Positions 55,181-64,000 are shown, counted from the stretch's first letter. The stretch is DNA of 64,000 nucleotides from CAZMVY01 sp964617875 (GCA_964617875.1 CAZUAI010000010.1:1-64000), one strand, 5' to 3'. The notes: generated by a model from the letters alone, not told the origin. Made by a program: numbers and translations.

Positions 55181-56968
55181 ATGAAGCTGCTGCTCGCCGC
55201 CACCCTGGTCTTTCCCGCCGCCCTCGGGGCGGCCGCGAATCCCGCCGCAACCACCTGTCCCCTGCCGCACCGCATCCGCGTCCGGACCGTGGGTTCCACG
55301 CCGACGCTTGCCTATGCGGCCGGGCGCCTGATCGACGAACTCCACCGGCTGCACGGCACGGAGGCGACGGTCGAGGCGGTCCCGCCGGATTTCGACGGCG
55401 TGCCGGACGACGCGGCCGTGTTCCTCGGGCGCGTCGGCGGGGGATGGCCGCCCCCCGAGTGGTGCCGGCGGCAGGGCATCCCTCTGCCCGATGCCGAGGG
55501 GTTGGGCGACGGCTACCGCATCGTCGTGCGCGCGGATCCGCTTCGCGTCTTCGTCTTCGCCGGCACCGACGTGGGCGTATGGTACGGTGCCTGCGCATGG
55601 CTGGATTCGCTGCGGAGCGGGGCCGACGGGCAAGCCTCGGCCCCGGTCTCGGACCGATCGGAGTCCCCGGCGCTCGCCCTTCGGTTCACGCGCGGCCTGG
55701 CGCCCGGCGGGCGCTTCTCCTGCATTGACGACGCCCGCCCGTCGCTCGACTGGTGGGCTCGCTGGCGGATGAACGTGACGTGTACCGGCCCGATGCCGGA
55801 GCCGCTCCTGCGCGAATTCCTCGCGGAGGCGCACCGGCGCGGGATCCGCGTGCTCCACAGCCTGGGGGTGCGGAGCCTCTGCGCGGCCGACGACCGCGCC
55901 GTGGCCGCGTGCGCGGCGGAGTTCGAGCAGTTCCTGCGGGCCGGCGGCGACGGCGTCTCCGCGCTCTGGGACGATCTGCCGCACGACCGTTGCAGGGGAC
56001 ATTGCGACCGGTGCCGCGAGCGATTCGGGCCCGACAGCCTCCCCCGCGAGATCGCCCGCGTGCTGGAGGCCCTCTGCGACGTCGCCGAAAAGCGGCCGGT
56101 CCGCCCGCTGATTCTCTGGTGCCCGCCCCACTACTCCGAAAACCGGTATCCCGAGATGGCGGACGAGGTCTTCTTCCGGGAGATCGGCAAGTCTCCCGCG
56201 ATCCAGCGGCAGACGCACATGTACTACTGCGAGTTCGCCCCCCGGCCAATCGCCGTCCTCGACCGGGCCGGGCTCCGCCACCGTGTCTGGTGGTACAACG
56301 GCATGCGAACCGTCTATCACCTCTGCCGCCACTGGCCCACGGACCCGGCCTCGACGCTCGCGATCCCCGGCCTGAAGTCGTTCGCGGCGCCGGACTTCGC
56401 CCGGTTCGACATGGGCTGGAAGACGGGCGTCCTCGTTGGCGAAGACGGCCGGATCGTCGCCCCGGCGGAAGCGGTCTGGCAGGCGCTGCGCACGGTCCCC
56501 GATCGCTACGAGGGCTTCTATCCCTGCATGGACCAGCACCCGTACCACGGGGCCGTGGCGGCACTCTACGCCCTCGCCCCACCGCGCTTCTCGCAGGCGG
56601 AAGCCGACCGGATCGTGTTTCGCGCGATCTTCGGCCCGGGCTCGGCCGGGGCCGCCCGCGAATGGAGCGATCTGTACAACGATCTCCAGGTCCGGCTTGC
56701 GCGAGCGTCGGAACATGCGGCGACCGACGCGGAGGTCGATGCGACCGGCCGGCGGGTTGCGCACTGGCGCGGGCGCCGCCTGGAACTCGAAGCGCTGGCG
56801 GCACGCGGCCGATCGCTGCTTCCCCGCGAGATCCTGGGAACGGTTCTGGCGCGGATGCGCGACGCCGAGCGGCAGGTGCAGGAGATCGCGGAACGCCGCC
56901 GACCCGGCGCAACGGCCACGCGGCCGGTTGCGGAGAACGGACGTGAAACGGAAAGGAAGGCTCAATGA
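55181..56968 (+). CDS. GH84/beta-N-acetylglucosaminidase-like secreted protein
   Basis: The protein has 595 residues. A signal peptide covers about 1-20 (LLAATLVFPAALGAAAN). A GH20b-like N-terminal domain follows (STPTLAYAAGRLIDELHRLH). The TIM barrel begins near residue 165 (FTRGLAPGGRFSCIDDARPS). It carries SALWDDLPHDRCRGHCDRCR at about 263-282, with adjacent Asp residues like the catalytic pair of GH84 hexosaminidases. Later parts are helical. It likely removes N-acetylglucosamine or similar residues from glycans, but the Cys-rich insertion after WDD is unusual. No ribosome site is evident. The stop overlaps the metallophosphoesterase start by four bases. Confidence 0.65.
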   Translation: MKLLLAATLVFPAALGAAANPAATTCPLPHRIRVRTVGSTPTLAYAAGRLIDELHRLHGTEATVEAVPPDFDGVPDDAAVFLGRVGGGWPPPEWCRRQGIPLPDAEGLGDGYRIVVRADPLRVFVFAGTDVGVWYGACAWLDSLRSGADGQASAPVSDRSESPALALRFTRGLAPGGRFSCIDDARPSLDWWARWRMNVTCTGPMPEPLLREFLAEAHRRGIRVLHSLGVRSLCAADDRAVAACAAEFEQFLRAGGDGVSALWDDLPHDRCRGHCDRCRERFGPDSLPREIARVLEALCDVAEKRPVRPLILWCPPHYSENRYPEMADEVFFREIGKSPAIQRQTHMYYCEFAPRPIAVLDRAGLRHRVWWYNGMRTVYHLCRHWPTDPASTLAIPGLKSFAAPDFARFDMGWKTGVLVGEDGRIVAPAEAVWQALRTVPDRYEGFYPCMDQHPYHGAVAALYALAPPRFSQAEADRIVFRAIFGPGSAGAAREWSDLYNDLQVRLARASEHAATDAEVDATGRRVAHWRGRRLELEALAARGRSLLPREILGTVLARMRDAERQVQEIAERRRPGATATRPVAENGRETERKAQ

Positions 56969-58005
56969 TGGCGACACAAGGCAGGCAGGAATGGTCGGTT
57001 TCTATTCGTTCGGCGAGATGCGCGTGGCTTCTGGCGGCGCTGGTCGCCGCCGGCGCCGCTTCGTGCGCCGCGCCGCCGGCCTCGCCGGATGCGCATCGGC
57101 CGTTCACCGTGGCGATGCTTCCCGACACGCAGGTCTACAGCAAGAGCCACCCGGATCTGTTCTACGCGCAAACCCGCTGGATCAGGGAGAACCGGGAAAA
57201 GGAAAACATCGTGTTCGTCACGCACATGGGCGATATCGTCAACGACCGGTCGAAGATCGCCTCGCAGTGGGAAGTCGCGTCGAAGGCCATGGCGATGCTC
57301 GACGACGTCGTGCCCTGGGGCGTGGCCATCGGCAACCACGATTTCGACGGGGCGGCCGACAAGTCCAAGGCGACGGCATTCCTCCAACACTTCGGTCCTC
57401 AGCGGTTCGCGCGGTTCCCGTGGTACGGCGGGGCCGCGCCCAACGGCCTGAGTTCCTGTCAGTTCTTTTCCGGCGGAGGAGTCGATTTCGTCATCTTTCA
57501 CCTCGAGGCGGACATTCCCGACGCGGCGATCGAGTGGGCCCGGGGCGTGCTGAAGAAGCACCCCGACCGCGCGGCCATCGTGTCCACCCACATCTACCTG
57601 AGAGGGCGCGACGGGATCGGCCGCGAGACCCAGCCCGCCTACAACAAGAGCGGCAACTCCGGCGAGAAGATCTGGGACAGGCTCGTTCGCGGCAGCCCGC
57701 AGATCTTCATGGTCCTCTGCGGCCACCAGGGAAGGACCGATGAGTATTATCAGATTTCGACGAACGACGCGGGCGGCCGCGTTCTCGAGATCCTGGCCGA
57801 CTATCAGAAGCGCGCCCGCGGCGGCGACGGCTGGCTGCGGCTGATCCGCTTCGTGCCGGAACGCCGCGAGATTCAGGTGCGGACCTATTCGCCGGTTCTG
57901 GATCGGTTCGAGACCGACGCCACCAGCGAGTTCACGCTCCCCTGGGACGTTCCCGCGGCCCGCTGCGCCGGCCGGGGGACCGCCGGCGGGGCCCGCCATC
58001 CCTGA
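56965..58005 (+). CDS. metallophosphoesterase lipoprotein
   Basis: The protein has 346 residues. A signal sequence ends in VAAGAASCAAPP, a lipoprotein-type Cys near residue 34. The calcineurin-like motifs are in order: MLPDTQVYS, HMGDIVND, IGNHDF, STHIYL and CGHQGR, giving the two-metal site. It probably hydrolyses phosphomonoesters or diesters at the cell surface. It is translationally coupled to the GH84-like gene, so the two may work on one phosphorylated or amino-sugar-containing substrate. Confidence 0.82.
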   Translation: MMATQGRQEWSVSIRSARCAWLLAALVAAGAASCAAPPASPDAHRPFTVAMLPDTQVYSKSHPDLFYAQTRWIRENREKENIVFVTHMGDIVNDRSKIASQWEVASKAMAMLDDVVPWGVAIGNHDFDGAADKSKATAFLQHFGPQRFARFPWYGGAAPNGLSSCQFFSGGGVDFVIFHLEADIPDAAIEWARGVLKKHPDRAAIVSTHIYLRGRDGIGRETQPAYNKSGNSGEKIWDRLVRGSPQIFMVLCGHQGRTDEYYQISTNDAGGRVLEILADYQKRARGGDGWLRLIRFVPERREIQVRTYSPVLDRFETDATSEFTLPWDVPAARCAGRGTAGGARHP

Positions 58006-58018
58006 TCGCCGTTGCTCC

Positions 58019-58033
58019 CGCGCCGCCGGCGCG
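58019..58033. terminator. bidirectional hairpin between convergent genes
   Basis: CGCGCC (58019-58024) and GGCGCG (58028-58033) form a 6-bp stem with a GCC loop in the 28-bp gap between convergent stops. There is no T-run. Confidence 0.4.
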
Positions 58034-59263
58034 TCACTTTCCGCGCAGGTCCACGCACACGGCCTTCGCCTGGTTCCTCGCGTAGAGCTTCCCGCTGCAC
58101 AGCGTCGGGATCGTCCAGCACCGGTTGCGCTGCGGCCCGCCCGTGAGGATCTCCGCCTCCGCCGTCGGCTTGAACTCCTTCGGCGACGCCTTCGCGATCA
58201 CCAGCCTGCCCCGCTCCGTGAGAACCACGAGGTGCCCGTCGGCCAGGATCACCGTGGCGTTCGCGTAGCCGTCGGCGCTCCAGAGTTCCTTGCCCGTCAG
58301 GAACTCCACGCACTTCAGCGAGCGGTTCTGGTCGCTCCCGTACAGCACGCCGTCGCTCAGCACGCACGTCTGGAACTTGCTCATCAGCACCTTGCTGATC
58401 CCCCAGACCGTCTCGCCCGAGAGCCTGTCGCCGGCCGCCGTCAGCTTGTACAGGGCGCAGCCCGTGCGGTAGCCCGACGACACGAACAGGTGCCCGTCGT
58501 GGAAGATCGGCGTCGGCGCGTTGACGTCCCAGTCCGTCTCCCAGGCCGTCCGCCAGATCTCGCGCCCGGTCCTGGCCTCGGCGACGATCAGCGCCTTGGC
58601 CAGGAACCCCGCGATGTACCGCTTGCCGCCGAACGTGAACGGGTACGGCGTCCCGTAGCCCGCCGGGTCCTTCGCGCACGTCCAGGTCGGCTTTCCCGTC
58701 TTCTTGTCGAAGGCCGCGAGTCCGCCGTCGGCCCCGCCCCCCGACGCGATCGCCATGTCGCCCTCGATCAGCACCGAGCCGGCGTAGCCCCACTGGGGCT
58801 CGTGGTGGAACTGCTTCTGCCAGACCTCCTTGCCGTCGTCGGCGTTCACGCAGAGCAGAAGCCCGTGGCCGCCGAGGATGTACACCCGCCCGCCATCGAC
58901 CGTCGGCGTGGCCCGCGTGCCGTCGCCGCCCTGGCCGTCCCGGCGCTCCTTCTCGAACGCCTTCTTCCAGATCACCTCGCCCGTGTTCGCATCGAGGCAG
59001 AACAGCACCTGCTCCCGCTTCTCCGTGCCGCACGTGTAGACCCGCTCGCCCACGATCGAGAAGGAACTGAAGCCCGCCCCGAGTTCCCGCTCCCACAGGA
59101 TCTTCGGCGGCTCCGTCCAGACCGTTCGGAAGCCCTTCTCCGGGCTGATTCCGTCATGGTTCGGTCCGCGCCAGTTCGGCCAATCGGCGCCGGACGCGAT
59201 CGGACCGCCCGGCATCGCCCCGAGAAACGCCGCAACGACGAACAGAACTCGCCTGCCACGCAT
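58034..59263 (-). CDS. PQQ-like beta-propeller repeat protein (secreted)
   Basis: The protein has 409 residues, with an ATG after GGAGGCATGTC. A signal peptide (VLFVVAAFLGAMPGGPIASG) is followed by ADWPNWRGPNHDGIS, the usual start of planctomycete PQQ-like propellers. Repeated blades have the form (V/L)xCLDANTGEVIWKK, CVNADDGKEVWQKQF, AFDKKTGKPTWTC, VAEARTGREIWRTAW and CVEFLTGKELWSADG. The family is a scaffold or dehydrogenase-like fold. The Trp-docking motifs are present but cofactor binding is not proven. It converges with the metallophosphoesterase gene. Confidence 0.85.
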   Translation of the reverse strand: MRGRRVLFVVAAFLGAMPGGPIASGADWPNWRGPNHDGISPEKGFRTVWTEPPKILWERELGAGFSSFSIVGERVYTCGTEKREQVLFCLDANTGEVIWKKAFEKERRDGQGGDGTRATPTVDGGRVYILGGHGLLLCVNADDGKEVWQKQFHHEPQWGYAGSVLIEGDMAIASGGGADGGLAAFDKKTGKPTWTCAKDPAGYGTPYPFTFGGKRYIAGFLAKALIVAEARTGREIWRTAWETDWDVNAPTPIFHDGHLFVSSGYRTGCALYKLTAAGDRLSGETVWGISKVLMSKFQTCVLSDGVLYGSDQNRSLKCVEFLTGKELWSADGYANATVILADGHLVVLTERGRLVIAKASPKEFKPTAEAEILTGGPQRNRCWTIPTLCSGKLYARNQAKAVCVDLRGK

Positions 59264-59469
59264 GACATGCCTCCAGCAGAATGAGCGACACCCGCCGTCC
59301 GGCTCAACCGCCGGAATCGCCGGGATTGTAGGACCGGCGCACGTCGCCGGCAATCAACTCCCCGGGACGGCTGGATCAGCCGGTCCGGGTTCCGAAGGTA
59401 TTCGGCGCGCCCGGCGTGCCGGGAAGAATCCAGCCACCCCGCAGCGGCCGGCGTGCGGCACGCCCTGTG

Positions 59470-59499
59470 TTGCCCCGGCTCGCGGCCGTGGCTTATCAT
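59470..59499 (+). promoter_or_regulatory. promoter of lipA, leaderless type
   Basis: TTGCCC (59470-59475), an 18-bp spacer and TATCAT (59494-59499). The ATG at 59507 lies only seven bases after the -10 element, so transcription probably starts at or next to it. Confidence 0.5.
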
Positions 59500-59506
59500 C
59501 GCAGAG

Positions 59507-60415
59507 ATGTCCGATTCGCCCGCCGAGCCCGTTCCCGTTCCCGCTGCGCCGAAGCGCCGGCTGCCGCCCTGGCTTCGCCGGCCGCTGCCCGCCGGGGCCG
59601 TCCTCCACGCGACGGCGGCCACCGTCTCGCGCAGCGGCGTGGCGACCGTCTGCCAGGACGCCCGCTGTCCGAACCTCGGCGAATGCTGGTCGCGGCGGAC
59701 GGCGACGTTCATGATCCTCGGGCGTCGCTGCACGCGGGCGTGCCGCTTCTGCGCCGTGGAGACGGCCAGGCCCGCGCCCCCGGCCGCGGATGAGCCCGAG
59801 CGGCTCGCGGCGGCCTGTGCGGATCTCGGCCTGCGGCACGTGGTGATCACGGCCGTGGCCCGCGACGACCTCCCCGACGAAGGGGCGGGGCACTTCGCCC
59901 GGTGCGTCCGGGCGATTCGGTCACGCTGCCCCCGGGCGGCGATCGAGGTTCTCCCCGCCGACTTCCACGCACGGCCGGAGTGCATCGCCGCCCTGGTCGA
60001 GGCCCGGCCCGACGTCTACAACCACAATGTCGAGACGGTCGAGCGGCTCACGCCCGCCGTCCGTCCGCAGGCGAGGTACCGCCGCTCGCTCGATGTGCTC
60101 CGCATCGTCAAGGAGCTGTCGCCGGGCATGACCACCAAGAGCGGCATGATGGTCGGTCTCGGCGAGACGCGCGAAGAGATCCTCGCCACCTTCGCCGATC
60201 TCCGCGCCGTCGGCTGCGACATGCTCACCGTCGGCCAGTATCTCGCGCCGTCGCCCGCCCACGCCCCCGTCGCGCGCTACTACCCGCCGGCCGTGTTCGA
60301 CGAGCTGGCGGCCGAGGCCCGCCGGCTCGGCTTCGTCCGTGTTGCTGCCGGCCCGTTCGTCCGGAGCAGCTACCACGCGGCCGAGGACTTTGACGCCGTC
60401 GCCGCGACCGGGTAA
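59507..60415 (+). CDS. lipA: lipoyl synthase
   Basis: The protein has 302 residues. The auxiliary cluster Cys residues are C49, C54 and C60 (VCQDARCPNLGEC). The radical-SAM motif is C75-x3-C79-x2-C82 (CTRACRFC). Later motifs HVVITAVARDDLPDEGAGHF, YNHNVETVERL, KSGMMVGLGET and LTVGQYLAPS are classic for LipA. It inserts two sulfur atoms into protein-bound octanoyl groups to make lipoyl cofactors for 2-oxoacid dehydrogenases. The ATG has no ribosome site; see the promoter entry. Confidence 0.95.
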   Translation: MSDSPAEPVPVPAAPKRRLPPWLRRPLPAGAVLHATAATVSRSGVATVCQDARCPNLGECWSRRTATFMILGRRCTRACRFCAVETARPAPPAADEPERLAAACADLGLRHVVITAVARDDLPDEGAGHFARCVRAIRSRCPRAAIEVLPADFHARPECIAALVEARPDVYNHNVETVERLTPAVRPQARYRRSLDVLRIVKELSPGMTTKSGMMVGLGETREEILATFADLRAVGCDMLTVGQYLAPSPAHAPVARYYPPAVFDELAAEARRLGFVRVAAGPFVRSSYHAAEDFDAVAATG

Positions 60416-60552
60416 CCAGTATGCCACGAGCGCGTGGCGCGGACGTTCGGCAAGAAAGCCGCCGTCCACGCCGGCGCGGGCGTCCAGCCTGGCGTGAAAT
60501 CCGGGTCTGGTGCCGGAACCGCAGCCGCTCGAGAAAGAGGTTGACCCGACCG

Positions 60553-61248
60553 GTGGCGCTGATCGACAAGGTGCGCGGCAAGTTCATTGTCTTTGACGGC
60601 CCCGACGGCAGCGGGAAAGGCACGCAGCTCGCCCTCCTGCAGACGCGGCTCGAGGGCCAGGGCCTCGCCGTGGTCCGCGGCAAGGATCCCGGCGGCACGG
60701 TCATCGGGGATCGCATCCGGCACATCCTGCTCGGCTACGACCTGGCCGACATGGATGTGCGGTGCGAGACGTTCCTCTTCATGGCCAGCCGGGCCCAGCT
60801 CGTCGGCGAGCGGATCGAGCCGGCCCTCCGCGAGGGCAAGACGGTCCTGTGCGACCGCTTCATCTCCGCGACCTGTGCCTACCAGGGCGCGGCGGGCTAC
60901 GACGTCGCCCGGGTGATCGAGGTCGGCCGCTACGCCGTCGGCGAAACGTGGCCGCACCTGACCGTGGTCGTCGATCTCCCCGTCGAGGAGGGCTTTCGCC
61001 GCACGGGCCGAAAGCCGCACCACGCCGGCAAGAACCGCAAGCGCTACGCCGGCCAGCAGACGTTCTTCGACGACAGCCGCGTGGACGCCATGGAGGCCCG
61101 GCCGCTGGACTACCACCGCCGGGTCCGCGAGAACTTCCTCGCCCTGGCCCGCGTGTACCCGAAACCCGTGGTCGTCGTCGATGGCGGCGGCGATGCCGAG
61201 ACGGTGCACCGGCGCGTGGTGGAGGCGATCGAACGTGCCGATTTTTGA
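60553..61248 (+). CDS. tmk: thymidylate kinase
   Basis: The protein has 231 residues from the GTG at 60553; a TTG at 60541 is an alternative. The P-loop is FIVFDGPDGSGKGTQ near residue 12, followed by DPGGTVIGDRIRHILLG and the DR motif LCDRFISATCAYQGAAG. The usual E-P-G-G is D-P-G-G here. A lid-type region follows. It phosphorylates dTMP to dTDP for DNA synthesis. The holB start lies within its 3' end. Confidence 0.9.
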   Translation: MALIDKVRGKFIVFDGPDGSGKGTQLALLQTRLEGQGLAVVRGKDPGGTVIGDRIRHILLGYDLADMDVRCETFLFMASRAQLVGERIEPALREGKTVLCDRFISATCAYQGAAGYDVARVIEVGRYAVGETWPHLTVVVDLPVEEGFRRTGRKPHHAGKNRKRYAGQQTFFDDSRVDAMEARPLDYHRRVRENFLALARVYPKPVVVVDGGGDAETVHRRVVEAIERADF

Positions 61249-62368
61249 CGTGCGACACCAGGAGCGGGCGCAGCGGATCCTCCTGCGGGCGATCCAGGGC
61301 GGCCGCGTGCCGCACGCCTACGTCTTTCACGGGCCGCCGGGCGTCGGCAAGCGGATGCTCGCCGACCGCCTCGCGATGCGGCTGTTGTGCGCGAGCCCGC
61401 AGCCGGCGCGCCCGCCCGCGTGGGCGGGCGACGCGTTCCGGGACATCGAGTGCGTTGACGCGTGCGGCCGCTGCGGCGACTGCCACACCGTCCGCGCGGG
61501 CACGCACCCGGACCTGCACATCATCCACCGCGGCCTGCGGCACTACCTTGAGAAGGCGGAGGACCGCAACCGGAAGGGCCTGGACCTTGCCATCGAAATC
61601 ATCCGCGAGTTCGTGATCAACGTGATCGGCAAGCGGCCGGCGGGCGGCCGGGTCAAGGTCTTCATCATCGAGGAGGCCGAGCGGATGAACCTGGCGGCGC
61701 AGAGCGCCCTCCTCAAGACGCTCGAGGAGCCGCCGCCGACCACCTTCATCGTCCTGCTCACCTCGAGCCTCGACCGGATGCTCCCCACGACGCGCTCGCG
61801 CGCCCACCCGGTGCCGTTCCGCGCTCTGCCGCCCGAGTTCGTCGAGGAGAAGCTGCGCGAACTGCGGCCCGGCCTGCCGCCGGAGGCCACGTCGTATCTC
61901 GCCCGCATCGCCGAGGGCCGCCTGGGCGTCGCGGCGCAGTACGCCGACGACGGGGTATACGAGATCAAGCGGGCGATCGGCGAAAAGATCGGCACGCTCT
62001 CGCCGGACACCTTCGAGGACCTCGCCGGGACGCTCTGCGAAAAGACCGGTCAGTACGCCCGGCGCGTCGCCGGCCACGAGGAGACCGAAATCAGCGACAC
62101 CGAAGCCGCCCGCGTCGGCCTGCGGGCGCTGCTCGCGGCCGTCGCCGCGTTCTACACCGACGCCCTCCGCCGCGCCTGCGGCGCCGCCACCCGGGCGATC
62201 AACGCCGATCAGCCCCGCGTCGTCGATGCCCTCGTGCAGCGACACTCGCGCCGCGGACTCACGCAGGCCATCCGCGAAATCGCCGCCGCCGAATCGGGCA
62301 TGGACCGCAACGTCACGATTCGCCTCGTCCTCGAGTCGTTGGCCGTGCGCCTGGCGCAGTGCCCGTGA
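61235..62368 (+). CDS. holB: DNA polymerase III delta-prime-like clamp-loader subunit
   Basis: The protein has 377 residues from a GTG after GGAGG, overlapping tmk by 14 bases. AAA+ motifs are Walker A GPPGVGKR (33-40) and the Walker-B-type FIIEEAERMNLAAQSALLKT. A Cys4 zinc module is present (C73, C77, C80, C83), as in clamp-loader subunits. Sensor-1 reads TFIVLLTSSL. The usual SRC motif is SRA (TTRSRAHPV), so the conserved Cys is lost. It opens the sliding clamp during loading. The neighbouring tmk-holB order is common. Confidence 0.85.
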   Translation: MPIFDVRHQERAQRILLRAIQGGRVPHAYVFHGPPGVGKRMLADRLAMRLLCASPQPARPPAWAGDAFRDIECVDACGRCGDCHTVRAGTHPDLHIIHRGLRHYLEKAEDRNRKGLDLAIEIIREFVINVIGKRPAGGRVKVFIIEEAERMNLAAQSALLKTLEEPPPTTFIVLLTSSLDRMLPTTRSRAHPVPFRALPPEFVEEKLRELRPGLPPEATSYLARIAEGRLGVAAQYADDGVYEIKRAIGEKIGTLSPDTFEDLAGTLCEKTGQYARRVAGHEETEISDTEAARVGLRALLAAVAAFYTDALRRACGAATRAINADQPRVVDALVQRHSRRGLTQAIREIAAAESGMDRNVTIRLVLESLAVRLAQCP

Positions 62369-62419
62369 TCGCCGCCGCGGCGAACGCGGCCCCCGGGCGC
62401 CCGGAGGGTCGCGGCGGGC

Positions 62420-62448
62420 TTGTGCGCGCCGCCGGCCGAAGCCATAAT
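62420..62448 (+). promoter_or_regulatory. promoter of the NagB-like gene
   Basis: CATAAT (62443-62448) is a good -10 element, with TTGTGC (62420-62425) as a weak -35 at 17-bp spacing. The ATG is at 62503. Confidence 0.4.
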
Positions 62449-62502
62449 ACCCGCCGGTTCGCGCAGGGCGGACGACGGAACGACGCCGGGGCGAGGTGAT
62501 TC

Positions 62503-63450
62503 ATGAACCTGATCAAGACCATCAAGGGATCCATGCTGGAAGGCTTCTTCCCCGCCGGGTGGGACCTGGCCCGGATGGACCGCTGCGTCGGCCGGCCGGG
62601 CACGGAGACGAAGCGGCAGCCGTGGTGGGACCGGGCGTTTGCCCCGGTGCCCTGCGCGACGCTCGAGGAGTTCGAGGTGAAGATGGGGCACGAGATCGCC
62701 GCCGAGATCCGCGACACGCGGAAGGACGGCCGCAAGCTCGCGCTGATCCTGCCCGTCGGGCCCATGGGGATGTACAAGTGGGTCGTCTATTTTCTTCGCG
62801 AGTGGAACATCCCCTGCAGCCACGTCTACGGCTTCAACATGGACGAGTGGTCGGACGCGCGAGGCAACACGCTGCCGCCCACGAACACCGGGGCCTTCCA
62901 GTACGCGATGGAGCAGGCCTTCTACCGGCCGCTCGGCCGGCTGACCGTCCCCCCCACCCAGCGAAACTTCGCGACACGCAAGAACCTGCCGACGTACCCG
63001 GACAAGATCGCGAAGCTGCGCGACGCCGGCGCGAAGCTCGACACCGTGTTCGGCATCGGCCGCGTCTGCCACATCGCCTTCTGGGAGCCGCACTTCGCCG
63101 GCGAGTTCAGGAGTACGGCCGCGTGGAAGGCGCAGACTCACCGCCTCGGCGCGAAGCTCCATCCGCTGACCATCGAGCAGAACGCGATCACCAGCTTCAA
63201 GAGCCGGACCACGCTGGTCCCGGCGTACGCGAACACCATCGGGCCGGGGCTGTTCCTCCAGTCGGACCGGATCATCGGCGGCTGCGACGGAACGCTCTCG
63301 CGCGGGATGCAGTGGCAGGGCCTCTCGTTCTGGATGACGCTGCGGTACGGCCCCGATCCGTGGGTGCCGAGCAGCTTCATGCCGACGCGGCCGGGGCGGT
63401 TGTTCTACCTCAAGGAGCTGGCCGGGCCGCTCGTGGCCGAGTGTAACTGA
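62503..63450 (+). CDS. NagB-like sugar phosphate isomerase/deaminase-family protein with changed active site
   Basis: The protein has 315 residues, with an ATG after GAGGTGATTC. It has the NagB fold pattern: [20 protein letters not shown] (phosphate-binding loop), [12 protein letters not shown] (the MDE with catalytic Asp) and [15 protein letters not shown], which aligns with GIGxDGHIAFNEP. In NagB the Asp and Gly after the first glycines are catalytic; here they are Val and Cys, while His and Glu-Pro remain. It may therefore bind sugar phosphates without deaminase activity, or have a new reaction. It is followed by an M20 peptidase/deacetylase gene in a one-base overlap. Confidence 0.65.
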   Translation: MNLIKTIKGSMLEGFFPAGWDLARMDRCVGRPGTETKRQPWWDRAFAPVPCATLEEFEVKMGHEIAAEIRDTRKDGRKLALILPVGPMGMYKWVVYFLREWNIPCSHVYGFNMDEWSDARGNTLPPTNTGAFQYAMEQAFYRPLGRLTVPPTQRNFATRKNLPTYPDKIAKLRDAGAKLDTVFGIGRVCHIAFWEPHFAGEFRSTAAWKAQTHRLGAKLHPLTIEQNAITSFKSRTTLVPAYANTIGPGLFLQSDRIIGGCDGTLSRGMQWQGLSFWMTLRYGPDPWVPSSFMPTRPGRLFYLKELAGPLVAECN

Positions 63451-64000
63451 TGAGCGCCGAAGCCGCCGAGCCGCACGCCCTGCCGGCCCCGCTGGAACGC
63501 TGGCTGATCGAGAAACGGTCCGACGCGGCGTGGAAGGCACGCGCGGCCGGGTTGCTGCTCGAGCTGCTGGACGTGGACACCACCCCGAAGGCCGCGCCGC
63601 AGGACGCCGCCAGGGCGGAAGCCGCCGTCTTCGCCCTCCTCGAGCGCGAACTGGGCGTCCTGTCGGCCCTGCGCATCCGGCGTGCGCCGATCCGCCCCGA
63701 GATCGCCGGCCACCCGTACTTCACGATTCCGTATTACGCCGGCGGCCTCGTCGGCTCGCCGGCGGAAACCGTGGCCCGCGTGTACGGCGGCCGCGCGAAT
63801 CTGACGGCCCGGCTCCCCGCGCCGGGCGCGGCGCGAATCCTCCTCAACGCCCACATCGACACCGTGGCCCCGCACATCCCGCCGCGCCGGGACGGCGACA
63901 TCGTCCACGGCCGCGGGGCCGTCGATGACAAGGGCCCGTGCCTGGCCATCGTGCTGGCGATGCAACTGCTGGCCGAGGCGGCCGACCGCTTCGGCGCGAG
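63450..64000 (+). CDS. M20-family metallopeptidase/deacetylase (truncated by window edge)
   Basis: The first 183 residues are present; the gene runs off the window. The start ATG overlaps the previous stop (TGATG). The M20 metal site is visible: LLNAHIDTVAPH (His-x-Asp, about 131-142) and GRGAVDDKGPCLA (Asp-Asp-Lys-Gly, about 154-166). Members hydrolyse N-acyl bonds in amino acids, amino sugars or peptides. Pairing with a NagB-like protein might suggest an N-acyl amino sugar pathway, which is inference only. Confidence 0.8.
   Translation, partial: MSAEAAEPHALPAPLERWLIEKRSDAAWKARAAGLLLELLDVDTTPKAAPQDAARAEAAVFALLERELGVLSALRIRRAPIRPEIAGHPYFTIPYYAGGLVGSPAETVARVYGGRANLTARLPAPGAARILLNAHIDTVAPHIPPRRDGDIVHGRGAVDDKGPCLAIVLAMQLLAEAADRFGA

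Overview
The window is GC-rich (about 70% outside a few AT-rich spacers), and its content points to an uncultured planctomycete, most likely of the class Phycisphaerae. The clues are three secreted proteins ending in dockerin-like repeats of the form DxDGDxDVDLxDF..FNGPN, one PEP-CTERM protein, a YdjY-domain lipoprotein, a DUF1559-type pilin-like protein, a PQQ-like beta-propeller protein with WPNWRGPNHDGIS, and paired ClpP proteins. This assignment rests on family knowledge and is not a proven identification.

Layout. 1-2400: end of an unknown gene, tRNA-Leu(CAA), a PEP-CTERM protein and a YdjY lipoprotein. 2960-7259: a GalU-like nucleotidyltransferase and a very large sugar kinase/UDPGP pyrophosphorylase fusion. 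7440-9576: a sigma-70 factor and a repeat/dockerin protein. 9632-14398: a minus-strand block with two Gfo/Idh/MocA oxidoreductases, a fumarylacetoacetase-family enzyme, NAD(P)HX dehydratase and LarB. 14555-17088: a secreted nuclease/phosphatase-fold enzyme, TsaB and thioredoxin. 17094-23225: an ECF sigma factor/zinc anti-sigma pair diverging from a small type II secretion/type IV pilus-like operon (one ATPase, two GspF proteins, three pseudopilin-like proteins). 23340-27219: lipoprotein, ClpP, ClpP, trigger factor and tRNA-Gly(GCC).

27979-33784 is the chromosomal replication cluster dnaA-dnaN-DUF721/dciA-gyrB, with DnaA boxes in the dnaA-dnaN spacer, so oriC probably lies here. 34092-37963: LysM protein, PMT/GT39-like membrane glycosyltransferase and a TIM-barrel isomerase. 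38066-40578: an unusual three-gene cassette of two related helical proteins, which I suggest are ESCRT-III/PspA-like, and a small membrane protein. A SurA-like lipoprotein, an HpcH/HpaI aldolase and a 2-hydroxyacid dehydrogenase follow on the same strand. 43989-45665: a STAS protein, an Arc-like ribbon-helix-helix protein and an SPFH membrane protein whose promoter carries a probable operator.

45666-59263 is a surface and secreted-protein region: a MITE-like repeat, a GHL10 multidomain protein, a lamin-tail-domain protein, a pilin-like protein, a GntR/LacI-type regulator, a GH84-like enzyme, a metallophosphoesterase lipoprotein and a PQQ-like propeller. 59507-64000 returns to housekeeping genes (lipA, tmk, holB), then a NagB-like protein and a truncated M20 peptidase. 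Several genes (larB, lipA, the GT39-like gene, possibly tsaB) have a -10-like element 6-8 bases before the start codon, suggesting leaderless mRNAs.
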